64,000 nucleotides of DNA from Acanthacorydalis orientalis (GCA_034766995.1 CM068313.1:4855461-4919460), one strand, 5' to 3'; counted from the first letter of the stretch, positions 23,709 through 36,797 are shown. The notes: generated by a model not told the origin, from the letters alone. Translations and numbers: made by a program.

Positions 23709-25750
23709 TATATTTGAATATACGAACACAGACACAAATAGATGATGAGGCAGTCGACGAGCTGCGAGAGTATCTAATTTAGTCAGATTAAATGTGTTAT
23801 ATTAAATCTCTAAATTGAACTTCTCGTCCGACTTTTTTTACCGTCTTTTTCGTCTTCGTCGTCGCTGATTGTTTACTGTTCACACGGGGATATGTTTATT
23901 ACGGTTTTATTAAAAAAAAGAACAAATATAACTGTACTGTTTAGAACCTAGCAGCGATTCTAACGATTTTCATTTCGAGAGTGACGTGGACGGATTTTAT
24001 TTATTATTCGGTTGCGATTCATAAACTATTTATTATTATTTATTTTTTTCGGTGCATTCAGTACGACTTGTAGGATTTCTGTTTTTTTTTTTTTTTATTT
24101 ATTCGTATGAAATTTGAATATCGTTTCTCTGTTATAATGAAACTTTTTCCTGATGTCACTGTTCGATGAACAACGGCAGTAATCAAGTCAACATTAATGG
24201 ACATAAAGGGATATCGTCGGGGTTCTGTACCCTCAGGTACGGTTATATACATCATGATTATAAACAAAAAGACGATCAAATGCCTTAAATATACGGAAAA
24301 AAATTATATTGAAAATATTCCATCGGCAAGACTGATTAATGTCACGAATAAATTTTGTTGTTTTTCTCTTACCTCTACACCCCCTTCTTTTACCATATTC
24401 TTCATAGAGTTCCGATTGTTTCCGATTTCAGCCGAATGTTAGTGATCAACAAATAATGGATTAATATTAATGAATAGTATTGTATGTAAATTGCAATTAT
24501 TGATATATGATGTTAGTTGAGTGCAAATTATCAACATAGAAAAACAAAAGAGAAAGAAGAAAAAGTACTCCCCTTCAGGGGGGTGAAACGTAGCGAGTAG
24601 GGGACAAAAAATCCTGTTTTTTTATATATTTTTAATATATGTTCATAGTTTATAAATATTTACTTTATAATCCTTCCAGTCCGGTACCGTTTCAAAACTG
24701 TCAGTGACGGTACAGTAAAAAAATTTCCTGTTAATATTTTCTTTTATTAAAATTACTATTTATTAATAAATAGGATATTTAATTAGTTGAACATCAAAGT
24801 CAATCCTGACACTATCGATTAGTGTCTACAGAAGATGTGTATTACAAGAATATAAAGAAATATAATTAAAAATATCATTCTACTTGTTCAAACGTTTGAG
24901 ATCAGTAAACCAAGGATTGAAATCGAAACCGAAATCGGTAACAAGCGTTTCATTCTGAAACCGAAATCACTATTTTTGCAGAACGAAAAACCGAATAAAA
25001 AGTGGGAACCGGTTTTTATCGGTTTTCATGAAACATTTAATTTTTATGGGGGAAATTTGAAATTTCCGTATCAAAATACTTGTTGTTCTTAATTTTTTTG
25101 TATTTTTTTAGGAAAATGAATTTTTCAATATATTTTCACTATGCCACAAATAAATGTCTGACTGTAACTAAGGCTATAAAACAATCAAAACGATTCATAT
25201 TTTATATTAGCAATAAGCCTGAGTAATAAATATGTATAATTGAAAAATACATAGTTGTCAACTATGGGAAAGTTGAAAAAATTATGCATATTTAAAAGAA
25301 ATGGTTCGAGTCGAAAATCATGTTTTCTCAATCATTTTACAATACGGAAATACCAAGTATCCTAATCCTATTTCAAATTTTGATACTTTCCGAAGTTACT
25401 AAGTTTCTGTCTGGAAAGTGAACGGATTGGATAATCCAAAGGGAAGGGTTCTAAAATATACTTCTCTAAATAAAGCATGAAAGAAAAGGTTTCCGAAAAA
25501 TCCCAATTTCGACTCAACCCAAGTGGTGGACTCGATTTCCTTAATTAAAACAAATAGTTTGTATGGTTTGTCAGCATTTTAATAGATTTTAAATATTTTT
25601 TAAAAAATTGTAAAAATGTGTAAAATAAAACCAAAAAACAAAAAATGCATTCTCTGAAGTATGTGTTTCTGAAATTTATTTTATTATTTTTTTTTGTAAT
25701 GATTAATAAATAATTCTATTATTAGGTAATGAAATATGAAATGTACGATT
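22429..25750. other. mostly unassigned region with microsatellites
   Basis: (TA)n runs lie at 23060-23110 and 23669-23714, a (GT)n run near 23240, and an (AAT)n run near 23375. A GC-rich island at 24569-24604 ('cccttcaggggggtgaaacg', then 'tagcgagtagggga') resembles 18543. At 24217-24242 'gttctgtaccctcaggtacgg' holds a short hairpin. Open frames have no recognised domain. Confidence 0.45.
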
Positions 25751-25884
25751 TCGAATTAAACGTTTATTATATCCCAAACAAGAAGCAGCAGAATTAATCA
25801 AAGTATTTGCCTAAACTATCGACACAGTTCTATAATCTTAAGGATAGTTTGTTTATGCCACCAGCGAAGAAACCTGGACACTAA

Positions 25885-26235
25885 GACCTAGGAAACGTCC
25901 TCGTTTGACAAACAAAAAAGTGCTCTTCCATCACGACAATGCACCGGCACACAAGTCAACAATTTCGATGGCAAAATCGCATGGATCGCACCACGAATAC
26001 CTTCCACATCCACCGTATTCTCCGGATTTGACACCGTGCGACTCTTTCCTGTTTACCAAACCTGAATAAACGGCTCGGAGGTAAAAGATTTGCATCGAAT
26101 TCAGAAGTCATCGATGCTGTGAATGCCTATTTTGAAGAGTTTGACAAACCGTAGTATTCAGTAGGGATAAAAAAAATTGGAAATGCGTTCGACTGAGTGC
26201 ATCGAGCTAAAAGGAGAATACCTTGAAAAATAAAA
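25885..26235 (+). mobile_element. mariner C-terminal half, frameshifted
   Basis: The frame from 25893 reads KRPRLTNKKVLFHHDNAPAH (second catalytic Asp in HHDNAPAH), then HPPYSPDLTPCDSFLF (third catalytic Asp retained in PCD). A frameshift near 26065 leads to LGGKRFASNSEVIDAVNAYF. Another leads to CIELKGEYLEK and a stop at 26231-26233. The order and spacing are those of a mariner transposase. The N-terminal half is unrecognisable upstream. Confidence 0.85.
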
Positions 26236-26339
26236 AAAAGAATTTGTTCAAAAAAATGTGTTTTGTCGTCGAACACGGGTATTTATCACTCGTATGTATC
26301 ACAACACATTCCTCCACAGATGAAAAAAATATTACCTTG

Positions 26340-26456
26340 GCTTCCACAGCAATTTTTTTAACTGAAATGCGAAAAGTATGCAATGTCTTATATGCTGCGT
26401 TTCGGACATCATCGTGTTCACTAATGTTTTGTGAGGTTATGCCAACTACTTGGACA

Positions 26457-26520
<64 letters not shown>

Positions 26521-26640
26521 TATTTAAATGTTAAGGCTGACACTTAAAAATTTTAAAATGACGAGAAAATATTTTAATTTAAAACAGAGTGACGATTAAT
26601 TCCATTTAAAAGGACAGGACTATTTTTTATACCTAATACC
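26340..26640 (+). repeat. three-copy dispersed repeat, copy 2, split by (TA)n
   Basis: It shares 'gttttgtgaggttatgcc' and 'attttaatttaaaacagagt' with 10000-10210 and 53090-53250. The (TA)n run at 26459-26517 lies inside it, at the point where copy 1 has 'aagatatgtagtg'. Confidence 0.65.
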
Positions 26641-27288
26641 TTTATTAATGTTAACAAATAAATGATGATTACGAATTAACATCTGACAACTCCGCACAGT
26701 ACTACCTTGAATGCCACTTCTTGAAAACATTTTTCAATCCCGACAATTACATTCAAATAAATCTTAATAAAAATAAAACGAAACGAATCATAACTTCCTG
26801 TTCCAAATCACCATCTGTCGCGTACAAATTATTATGTTACAATCCGGTGACAAAGTGCAGTCGAAACGACAACAGAGAATCATCGACGAAGACCAGTATA
26901 AAGAAAGAAATGAAAAAAACAACAGATTCGAGAACAATGTAAAGTATCTAACGTTTTACACACAAGTTACGCGAAGCTGATGAAGGAGAAGCGGCCGAGC
27001 AGTGATTTTTACAGAACGTCGGTTGTCTTAAGACCAGTCTTGTGTGTGGATGTGAGCGAACGTCTCTCTGTTGGATTCTACCTTGGATGCGATTATGTAC
27101 GTACATTCTTTGCAGTCCGTACAAACAGTCATCTACAATGTTCGTCGTACAAAGTAAAAGAGAGAAAAACACGTTAATTGAACGTTGTATGATTACGGAG
27201 GGAGTCGTTTTATCGAATGCCAGCGAAGACTGTGAACGAATCGGGATTTTTTTCCAGATCCGCAGTGATTTATTGTCTGTACACATGT

Positions 27289-27346
<58 letters not shown>

Positions 27347-27989
27347 GAGAAAAAGATGGAAACAAAAAGTAAATGCAGCTAAAATGGTCGATAGATCTTT
27401 ATCAGAGGTAAATAATGTTCGGCGAGATGAAAATTATAAATTTATCTTTTTCAGCATCAATAACAGCCCGAAAGATTTTAATTTCAATGTCTATTTTTTT
27501 GCTGTGCGTAAATTTGTTGAAATATTTAAAAGATTATTTTCATTTGTATTTTTTTTTTTTGAGAGTTTTAAACATGAAATTTATTATTTCTGATAATATT
27601 CGTTTGTATAAAATGATGTTGCGCGTGCACAATCAAAAATCTCAAATTGACAGATGATTGATTATAATTCAATAAATGACTATTGATTAACTTTCTTTGT
27701 TGCTTATTTATTTAGACGAAGATGAAAACATCCACATGGAACTAAGGTACAGAAAAATCTTTTTCTGTCTCACGAAAAGTTTTTCTGTATCTCGATTCTC
27801 TGAGATTAATGGAAGCGTTCTCAAAGCGTTCACAAGAAAAAAACATGATGAACAATCAATTGTTGATACAGAAAAATATGAATTGTTAATTTTAGAGTTT
27901 TCACTACTTTAACAAATATTTTATTCATCTTGTTGGTCTTGAAAACAATTTTATTTTTTATTAATTCTTTCTCCAGTTTTTTACTTCCA
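26641..27989. other. no recognised gene
   Basis: A (TA)n run lies at 27290-27342. The stretch 26960-27285 is GC-richer and open in several frames on both strands but has no domain I recognise. About 27745-27830 resembles the 5' part of the interspersed repeat ('tttctgtatctcgattctctgag'). Confidence 0.4.
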
Positions 27990-27999
27990 ATACTTCTTT

Positions 28000-28145
28000 C
28001 CGTCCAGTATCCCCCCTGTATCCTTCACTACATTATCTATCCATCTGAGCCTTGGTTTCCTCACAAGTCTTCTCCCGCCTAGTTGTCCATCCGATACCCT
28101 TTTTGGTACTCTTGAGTTCATATGGACGAGAGCTTTGACTTTTAA
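28000..28145 (-). mobile_element. non-LTR retrotransposon C-terminal fragment, copy 1
   Basis: The minus strand encodes HMNSRVPKRVSDGQLGGRRL and RKPRLRWIDNVVKD. This is the C-terminal tail pattern (…R-x-P-K-R-x…G-G-R-R…G-x-P-R-x-R-W-x-D-x-V) of a widespread arthropod LINE group that looks RTE-like. The fragment is the same region as 36830-37300. Confidence 0.75.
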
Positions 28146-28402
28146 AAACTGTTTATATTCTGTCCTGTAATATACTGTACTTTATTTCTGGGGTGATCAC
28201 GACAGGAACCCGATAATTTATATGTTTAGTTTTCAAATGTTTATATATTCTATCTCGGGTGTAAAAAAATCACCGTAATTTATTTAACTATGCGACGAAT
28301 ACACTGTTTGCTGCCACTCTATCTGTCACATACATTTTTTCAAACAGAGGGCGACAGTAGTCTCAATTATCTTGCCTTAAAACTAACAATTTTTTAACAC
28401 AC

Positions 28403-28491
28403 TTAAAACAGCTACGAAAATCAAAAACAAAGCTCGACAAATTGGAAACACGAACCGCAATTATTTTTCTACCAACGTAATGTATTGTGAG
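28403..28491 (+). mobile_element. mariner fragment: end of HTH plus terminal repeat
   Basis: The frame reads LKQLRKSKTKLDK and then runs into 'ccgcaattatttttctacca', the reverse complement of the cecropia-type end. No catalytic sequence lies between. Confidence 0.65.
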
Positions 28492-29619
28492 TATATCTTA
28501 TATTATTCGAAATAGTTTCGGGTCTTCACAAATTTTCTTATCTCATTTCTTTCATAATAACTTTTCAGTCGTGAAATGTTTATTCTATTTGATTCTTCCA
28601 TATATGAAAAAAAACAATCATTTTTCAAATCATATTTTTGACAGAAAGCTATTCCTTTAATTGAATAAACACGATATATGACACAGAAACTATTAAGATG
28701 TTATCATATGTAGGTGCGGTGAGGAAAGTGTTAAGAAAAAGATTGGCAATGAGCGACCTGAACGAGTTTTGATCTTTCTGATCTTGACACTATTTCATTT
28801 ACTCATACATACATGTACATACATACAAATATATATATACATATATATATATATATATGTATATATGTCTGCTGTGTGTATGTATTGCGAATAAAAGTAA
28901 TTAAATAAGACGACAACAACGTGTCTGTTAACGCATTATTAAAGTGTCAGATTTTGAACAACTTCAGAGTATTGTTGAAACGTTGAAACATACGACCCCG
29001 TTTAATTAAAATTTATGACAGTTGTTTATTGATATATTTTATTACATTTCGTACGAATAACAATAAAAAGGCACGTGCGTGTACAACGAGAACTCCTTCG
29101 CAAGCGTTCGCATACAACACAGTGTACAGGGAGCGCCGGCGACGGTTGCTCATTCAATTTAAAATCATCCACCGTGTGTAAATCAAATGTGCAACGTTCG
29201 TAACAGTTTGCAGTCGGCGTCCACCTATTCGAACCGACTGAAATTGAATATAATATATGTGTGTGTGCGCTCGTGTGTATATGAAACATGACATGTTATT
29301 ACGAATGCAAGTGTACGCTCGTTGTCCGCGACTGTTATTAAATACATTTTAGTGTGGAGAGAAGTGGATTGTTGTCGTTGAACTCGTTACGTTCCTGCGG
29401 TCTGTCTCACCTTGACTGCACACAGGCGGCGATCGCCATTGAACCTGACAGAAATACCAACACAACAGAATGTCAGAACGGACGTCTCGACGGCTCTTGT
29501 TTCACTGTTAATGTCCGTTCTTGTTATCTCTATTCGAGATTCGGCTCGGTGCGCATTCAACAGTGACCGGAACCGTATCGGTTTCGATCACATACAATTA
29601 TTAGTTTATTTTTTATATG

Positions 29620-29693
<74 letters not shown>

Positions 29694-30413
29694 GTTATAT
29701 ATGTATATATGTATATATGTATATATGTTTTTATAGTTATAATCACACAGTCGGTGGTGTACAATATCCTTATAAATTAATCGCAAGAAGTAGAACTGTA
29801 AATCGTTATCGCAGGAATGTTTCTGTTGAAGGTGGAATAAGTCCATTTGTAATAATGATAATTGAAAAAAACTTTCTAATCGCATTAATTATTAATTATT
29901 AATACCTGATTATGCTAAGTTTAAAGGAGAAATAAGATTGAAATATGAATAGGTTTGTTGTTATTAGTTTTCCTAACGAAGTAGTTTACTTTTCGTATTT
30001 GTTTATTTATAAATTCATTATAATATAACTGAAATTATTTCTTAATAAATTCGATTATTCGTTCACTCACATATCTTCATTTTAATTGTTATTTTTTTCA
30101 TTAAGAAATACATTTCAGAAAAGCCAAGTTCAATTAAAGTGTAAATTTAAAATTGCTATTATTTATATTTTTCATAATTTGTTATTATTGAAAGTGGTAT
30201 AAGTCCATTTGTAGCTGAAAAATCGTTTATTTTCTTTAACATTTTTATTAATTATTAATGCATGATAAAATTTAACAAGTTTATAACTCTAAAAACATTA
30301 CCCGAATCGATTAACATTTGCTAATATTTTCAAGTTGATTCAAACGCGAACCATTAAATATCTCAATGTATGAATAAATGGACTTATATATATATATATA
30401 TATACAAAACTGA

Positions 30414-30474
<61 letters not shown>

Positions 30475-30478
30475 CCTG
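28492..30478. other. no recognised gene; microsatellites and GC-richer patch
   Basis: (TA)n-rich tracts lie at 28830-28865, 29622-29725 and 30386-30472. The stretch 29040-29600 is GC-richer with scattered CpG, but its open frames have no recognisable domains. Confidence 0.45.
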
Positions 30479-30575
30479 TTCCTTTTAATAAAACATTTGG
30501 CGACCAGTGACAGGACGGGGTTCTTAGTGTTAATTTCGATTGTGTTTTAGTGAGTGTAACTTTTATTCCAAGATC
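30479..30575 (+). mobile_element. BEL/Pao-type leader with candidate primer binding site
   Basis: The phrase TTGGCGACCAGTGACAGGAC (about 30499-30518) has the form seen just inside the 5' LTR of BEL/Pao elements, where a tRNA primes reverse transcription. It is followed by a short leader and then a gag-like frame. The LTR itself would lie upstream, but a (TA)n tract occupies that position. Confidence 0.5.
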
Positions 30576-31082
30576 ATGGAGAGAGTAAAGAGGAAAAGAA
30601 CCTCGCTACTTATTACTTTTACAAAGGCAATGAATTGTTTGGATGACAATCTTGGTTCATCAACAATTAAAGATAGAGAGATTTTTATTGCGTTCCAAAT
30701 TTTAGAAGAAAAGATGAATGATTTGAACCCAATCTCGAGTGATGTGATTAAGTTGATGCTAGATGAAGATACTACCATCGATGCAGACCTTCAGAAGGAA
30801 TATGACGAAATGGATGAATATAAAAGTAAATTTTTTTCTGGTAAATTGATGGTGAATGATTTTGTGAGTCCTCGATGAAGTAAAATGCAGCAAGCACTGT
30901 TGGAAGGCGCTGCTTTGGAAAACAAGAAAACGTATAAGTTACCTAAAATTAAATTAATTAAGTTCAGTAGACATGTGGACGATTGGTTGCAATTTTGGAG
31001 ATCATTTAAGAAAATTCATGAAGATGAAGTTATTGCCAATGAAGATAAGTTTCAATATTTAATAAAACAGGAACCATATTGA
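30576..31082 (+). pseudogene. BEL/Pao retrotransposon gag, truncated, one internal stop
   Basis: The frame opens at ATG 30576 and continues in one register to 31082, broken by a single TGA at 30876-30878. The N-terminal ~100 residues are acidic and lysine-rich without a known motif. The part after the stop contains LPKIKLIKFSRHVDDWLQFW, which fits the DUF1759-type gag domain (K-L-P-K-…F-x-G-…W-x-x-F-W-x-x-F) of BEL/Pao elements. After 31082 no gag, protease or reverse transcriptase is seen. About 170 codons of a protein that normally continues into a long polyprotein survive. Confidence 0.7.
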
Positions 31083-32428
31083 AAAATGAAATTAATTTAA
31101 AAACAAGTTCTATTCTTTCATAGTTAGGCCGTGAACTTTTCAAAGCTCCCTCCCTACATCTCTCTCTCTCTCTCTTTCTATATATATATATATATGTATA
31201 CATATAATCTGAACAAAAAAAAAATACTATTTGTTCAGTAAATACAAATATTTACGTTTTCACATTCTGACACAAATCAAGAGTACGTTACAGATATGTA
31301 AAAATGCACAGGCGGCCGTAATGATAAAACACTTTTTTATCGCAATCAGTCAAAACGCCGTTAGTTGCGACGAGTTATCTATTAACCAGTTTCCTGTTAA
31401 ACTACAATTTCCTCTCTGAAATAACTGCAACTAAGAGATATCAAGGACTTGTGTGTTCACTTAAAACAAAATTAATGTTTCAGTAGTACATCTGTTATGT
31501 ATGTGTGGTAGTGTATGTGCGCACACCGTGTACACATACTCTATAATAATAATGAAACCAATTTCATTTCTCGCTCTAATTGTTAACAGTTTGAATAACA
31601 ATCGTAATTTACGAAATTAATTTTTCAATTATCTGTTTCACACGTAAAATAAATACAGATGTTTATGTATTTTAAGTGTGTGTATGTGTGTGTGTGCGTA
31701 TATATTCAATTATCAAAAAGTGTGCGGTATTGGAAAATCGTATCGATGCCGCGGTTTTAATACAATAGGTGTTTATAATTTTGTTGTTTTGTAATTGGTT
31801 CCAATTTGGACGTCAAGTGAATTTTTAACGCGACATTGATTTTGACACATGCTTTGTAGATGGTTGAAAAAATTACTGTCAATCAAAATTGTACGTATTG
31901 TGCGTGTACGAATTCTGATATGAAGATAGGAGAAATAAAAAAAAATTAAAAAAAACAAACGATATTTGTGTAGTTTCCAGGTGAAGGATATCAGAAAAAA
32001 TTGACAGATACAATAAATATTAACGTTTCGAATTCAAAAATTGTTAATAATGATTTTTCATCAGGAAAGAAATAACTATTATTTACTGAAACAAGAATTA
32101 GTATACACTTGGAACTCTCGATTGAATTTGATGATGAAATTTTGGAAATTCTATAAAGTCCCGTACTTTATCAGTTTAGCCGTCAGTTCTGACTGATCAG
32201 TCACATCTAAAGAGTTTTAACTGGTCAGACTGTGTGTACACACACCATCACATCACACCATGGATGAGAGAAAACAAAATATATACGAAAATTAATAACC
32301 GATATTCAAGAAAAAAAGGTTAAAAAAGAAATCAATAAATAGAATACGAAAAGATGTCATAAAAACTATTAAACTTTTGTAAAAATGCGAAATTAATAAA
32401 ATTATGAATTTAGTACAGTAGATCTATA

Positions 32429-32498
<70 letters not shown>

Positions 32499-32500
32499 AT
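31083..32500. other. no recognised gene
   Basis: A (TC)n/(TA)n tract lies at 31158-31203, a (GT)n tract near 31680-31700, and a long (TA)n tract at 32430-32490. Confidence 0.5.
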
Positions 32501-32503
32501 AAT

Positions 32504-32984
32504 AGGAGCTTGCATTGAAAACCGCTGTTCATGTGTAGATGGCCCTAGGTGCGTATGCTGTGTGCAGTGATAGATGTCTCTTATATCATTTTCAAGTATG
32601 AATATTTCCCACTAAAATTCAGTCAGCAGACGTCATCGTTGTTTAATTAAGTGCTTTTCAATAACCGAATTAAAATGGAACTCCATAAGTTGTTTTTACG
32701 ATGTGTACTTCTACACTACTTTGATTTGGAAAAAAGTGCAGCTGAAGTTCATCGATTGCTCATTGATAAACATTTTCATAATACGGAGAAGTCAAAAACT
32801 GGGCTGCTGAATGGATTGGCTCAAAAGACAGACCATTATTTTGTCGCGGAATTCAACTTCTGTCCGAAAATTGTGAAAAAGTAATAGCTTATGAGGGCAA
32901 ATACTTTGATTAATTCACACATTTTGTTATTGAAATAAATACTCAAAAAAAACCGACAAAAACAACGGCTTTCAATGCAACCTC

Positions 32985-32985
<1 letters not shown>
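32504..32985 (+). mobile_element. 482-bp non-autonomous mariner with both ends
   Basis: The left end 'ggagcttgcattgaaaacc' and right end 'ggctttcaatgcaacctcc' are imperfect inverted repeats, each bordered by TA, the mariner target. The ATG at 32675 opens MELHKLFLRCVLLHYFDLEK and SAAEVHRLL, the mariner N-terminus. After ~40 codons it jumps, in another frame, to EWIGSKDRPLFCRGIQLLSE and VIAYEGKYFD with a stop at 32911-32913, the mariner C-terminus. All three catalytic aspartates are deleted. Two other fragments of the same family are at 15335-15455 and 45585-45672. Confidence 0.88.
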
Positions 32986-33028
<43 letters not shown>

Positions 33029-33216
33029 TATATAAATAATTAAATTAATAAATATTCATCAAAATTGCATTACTGAAAGTGAAGTAAAAGTTGAAAAATC
33101 AATCAAAATCCGAAATGTCAACCGATTCAAAAAAATAAATACGAATATAAATAAAGAAATGAGTAGAAAGTCATCGATGTACATATGGAAGATGTTATTA
33201 AATCCGCATCAAACCA

Positions 33217-33270
<54 letters not shown>

Positions 33271-35233
33271 GTACAGTGATGACACGCTTTACATACACGT
33301 GAAAGTATGTTCGTCGAAAATCTGTGCATGCGAATGTTGTCAATTTTTATTTATTTTCAAATGCTGAATTCACATCGCACTCATTAAAATTCTATTCGCA
33401 AGTGAATCTCTTACAAAATATATAAGCTCTTCAATAATATCGAAAAATTTAAATTAACTTGAAATAAATGTCTGTGCCGGAAAATGATCCATAAAACTAT
33501 TAAACAAACTTCCAAGTTAAACTGTAAAATGGAATTACGTTCAGTGTTTTTATTGCTGGCTGCCGGCAAAGTATTCGATATTTGACAGTTTTCCCATGCG
33601 GTGCGCCTGTGCCTCCACGATATTATTGAATTGTTGGACATTTATGTGAAATACGTGTGTTGCTAGAATGTAAAAAGTAATCGCAATAGACGAACAAAAA
33701 TACATAGAGAACAAATTGAAAAATTATTGTATTTAGACGAATTCGATACTAGGATATTTCAATCGAGAAAATTGTTTCTCTTTTAGTTTCGGTCGTGGTA
33801 AAATATCTGTATTGAATCGAACCGAACAATAGAAGTGAAATTATATTAATCAGATATGTCTAGGACTGTATATACAAATATACATTTGTCAAGGTTAAAA
33901 TATAACAAATTTTCCGGCAATATTCACAAAATATCAATTAATGGAAAACAAAAATTATAAATGAATGATTTTTTTATAACAGAAAAAATTTATACCGTAT
34001 TTTTATGTTGTTATTCATTTTTCCCTCTTTTTCTGGTCAAAAACGTTTAATAAATCATTATTGATCATTGTGAATTGTTGCTCAATTAAAAAAGAAGCAC
34101 TCAATCAAACAAGATCAATCATTGAATATTTTATCAGACCCATAATTCAATCAGGACCTATTTTCCCTTGAGAAGCTGCGATAAAAATGATCAATGATGA
34201 TTTATTGAACATTTGTGGTTTGTGAGATGAAAAAAAAATAATTTATAAAAATCAATAAAAATATTTGTTGTAGTTTAAAAGGCGAGTGAAAAATTCATTT
34301 TTGTAATTAAAATAATTTAAAAATTCCTGGTCGACTAAACAATATTTATATATTTTATAAATAATTTTAGTCAACATGTAACAAGTGTTGAAATTAACAA
34401 ACCGCACTTATTAAATTTACTTTTAACACCAATCTCTTTCCAAGTATTTAATTTCAATTGGGCCACTATCTGGTTTCTCAAGATCCGAGCAAATGATCTA
34501 ATCAATTACAAAACGACCAATTATCTCGTTTCGCTCGAAACCGCAAACAGTGTTTCTGGTTTCGCAACACCGCCAGTTATCACTAAACGGGGGTACACTT
34601 TTATCTGTCCTTAAACGATGCACGACGATTCCGTGATGTTGCAAAACCGAAAGATACGCGTTCCCATTTTGTCCTTTTATGAAGGGAACATAAAAGTACC
34701 CGCAGTTAGGTCTTTCACGACCGATTGGAAATATAAAGAGACCGCACAGTTGATCTTTGATTGAAAATTTTAAGTGACAACGGTAGGGGATGTTGATTCT
34801 CAGAACTGTGTACGTGCGTGAACATGTGTGGTATTGATTCCAAGAATTTTTGCTTACAAGCGAACACGGATTTTTTTTCTAAGAACGGTTCAAATAAATC
34901 CATGCGCAAGTGAGTGGTGCTGAATTTTTTAGATGTAGTTTATTTTTTTTCCTTCACTTGTGTGTACAGAAATTTGTGTGTTTAAGAATGTTTCACAAAT
35001 GTTCCAATTTCAATTTGAATTTTAAAACGACACAACATACAGATATGATTACGGTTTATACTCAGATAAAGTATTAATGGTATAAAATAAAAATGGAAAA
35101 ACAAATAAACGCGATTTCTTTATAAATTTAGTAACTTCCTTCGAACATGTGGTAAATAATAATAAATCTAAATAAATCTAAAAATATTTCTTCTATGTAC
35201 ACATTGTAAGCATTTCCGGCTATGAATCATCAC

Positions 35234-35285
<52 letters not shown>

Positions 35286-35779
35286 TATATATATGTATAT
35301 ATATATATATTTATATATATACATATATATATATTTATATATATATGTATATATATAAATATATATATAAATATATATATATATTTATATATATACATAT
35401 ATATATATATATATTGATGTGTGTATGTATCATAATTAAAAAAATAAAAGCACTTAAAAATCTTATTCAAAATCTCTACTTTAAAATGAATTCAATTTTT
35501 GAGATCGAAAAGTATATCGGAAGTCAACAAAATCTAAACATCAAATGTCACATTTTTACAATTCTGATTGCGTTTCGATTTGAAATAATAAGCTTGTCAA
35601 TAAATGGAGAGAATTAATTAAAACATTCGTATATAAAGAGAGACGTTTAAACGTTCGGGAAGTTGATTTACATTTGGCCGTACGTTTTAAGTATTTCTTA
35701 ATTCTGACAGATGGTCAATAATTAATTAAATAGATTGATATTTAAATAATCACGTAATATCGGATTACTTTATTGATAG

Positions 35780-35825
<46 letters not shown>

Positions 35826-36119
35826 AGAGAGAGAGAGATTTCTTAGCTGATTGGAAAGATACGTATACACAATTTATGATAAAATATTTAACATATTAAG
35901 AAATAAATATTGATGAAGTCAAAGAACAAGACAGTTCTAAAGTACAACTTGTTATATGATTTAAATTGGTCTGTAATTTCAATTTAAGATGTTTGTGTGT
36001 TTGAGAAGAATAAATAACACTGAAGCTTATACAAAAATTGAATTCTCTTTAAAGAACGAAACAGATAGATTTAGTTTACCAATATTTTTATTAAAACTAT
36101 ATTTAGATTGATTAAATAG
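32986..36119. other. mostly unassigned; several microsatellites and repeat copies
   Basis: (TA)n tracts lie at 32993-33027, 33221-33268, 35238-35415 and 35785-35822, the last followed by (GA)n. Interspersed-repeat cores lie at about 34045-34080 (reverse) and 34188-34215 (forward, GATGATTTATTGAACATT). Open frames show no domain. Confidence 0.5.
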
Positions 36120-36121
36120 TT

Positions 36122-36156
36122 ATTAGGTTGATAGGAAGCTAATTTCGGTTTTTGTT

Positions 36157-36160
<4 letters not shown>
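36122..36160 (+). mobile_element. isolated mariner terminal repeat (cecropia/Hsmar1-like)
   Basis: ATTAGGTTGATAGGAAGCTA then 'atttcggtttttgttta' resembles the 5' end of this subfamily. It is cut off by a (TA)n tract at 36161-36218. Confidence 0.5.
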
Positions 36161-36220
<60 letters not shown>

Positions 36221-36339
36221 GTATGCCTCATTTCCAGAAATATTGTTTTTACTAAAAAGATTTTAAAAATTCAATAGTAAAAGTCAACAAATAGAAGAGA
36301 GCATGACTAAAAATACTAAATGATTAATTGAGATTTTTC

Positions 36340-36500
36340 TATACTTGGGTAATGTGAAGATGATGGGACCGATATCGAAATACGTATTAGCAGAAATCAA
36401 AAATGATCAATAATAATATACTGAACATTTCTGGTCAGGAACCTTTGTTTGTCGTTCGTGCAGTGAAAGAAGGGTTCATTTTTCAAAGTAACGAATTAAG
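36340..36500 (+). repeat. interspersed repeat copy
   Basis: It contains 'gatatcgaaatacgtatta', the core AATGATCAATAATAATATAC and 'tcgtgcagtgaaagaaggg'. Confidence 0.65.
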
Positions 36501-36748
36501 GTAATCCATAATTTTTCAATATTGAATACATTTGAAGATAAATACTGTTATACAGTATATCGAGTAAACAGATGTATATTTACATAATTTCAATTATGAA
36601 ACTCTTGAGAAAGTTCCAGGTAAACGGCTAATTAGACAAGATGTCGACACGTGAATTTGAGTAGTTTGATGGGTCGTGATATTCTTTCATTCACATCGGT
36701 TATCATTAGCATTCAATAAGGTTCTGTCTTGATAATGATCTTTAATAC

Positions 36749-36751
<3 letters not shown>

Positions 36752-36794
<43 letters not shown>

Positions 36795-36797
36795 AGA
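36752..36797. repeat. (TA)n at the 3' end of a LINE
   Basis: The TA run directly adjoins the last codons of the minus-strand LINE fragment at 36830, where a short-repeat tail would be expected for an RTE-like element. Confidence 0.7.

Noticed and set aside
24197..24279. Possible regulatory hairpin 'tgtaccctcaggtac'
   Set aside because: Short stem, single occurrence, no gene nearby; too weak to call.
35222..35617. Longest open frames, rich in YIYIYI or IYIYIC
   Set aside because: They run through (TA)n microsatellites, which are open in several frames on both strands by composition; no start context or domain.
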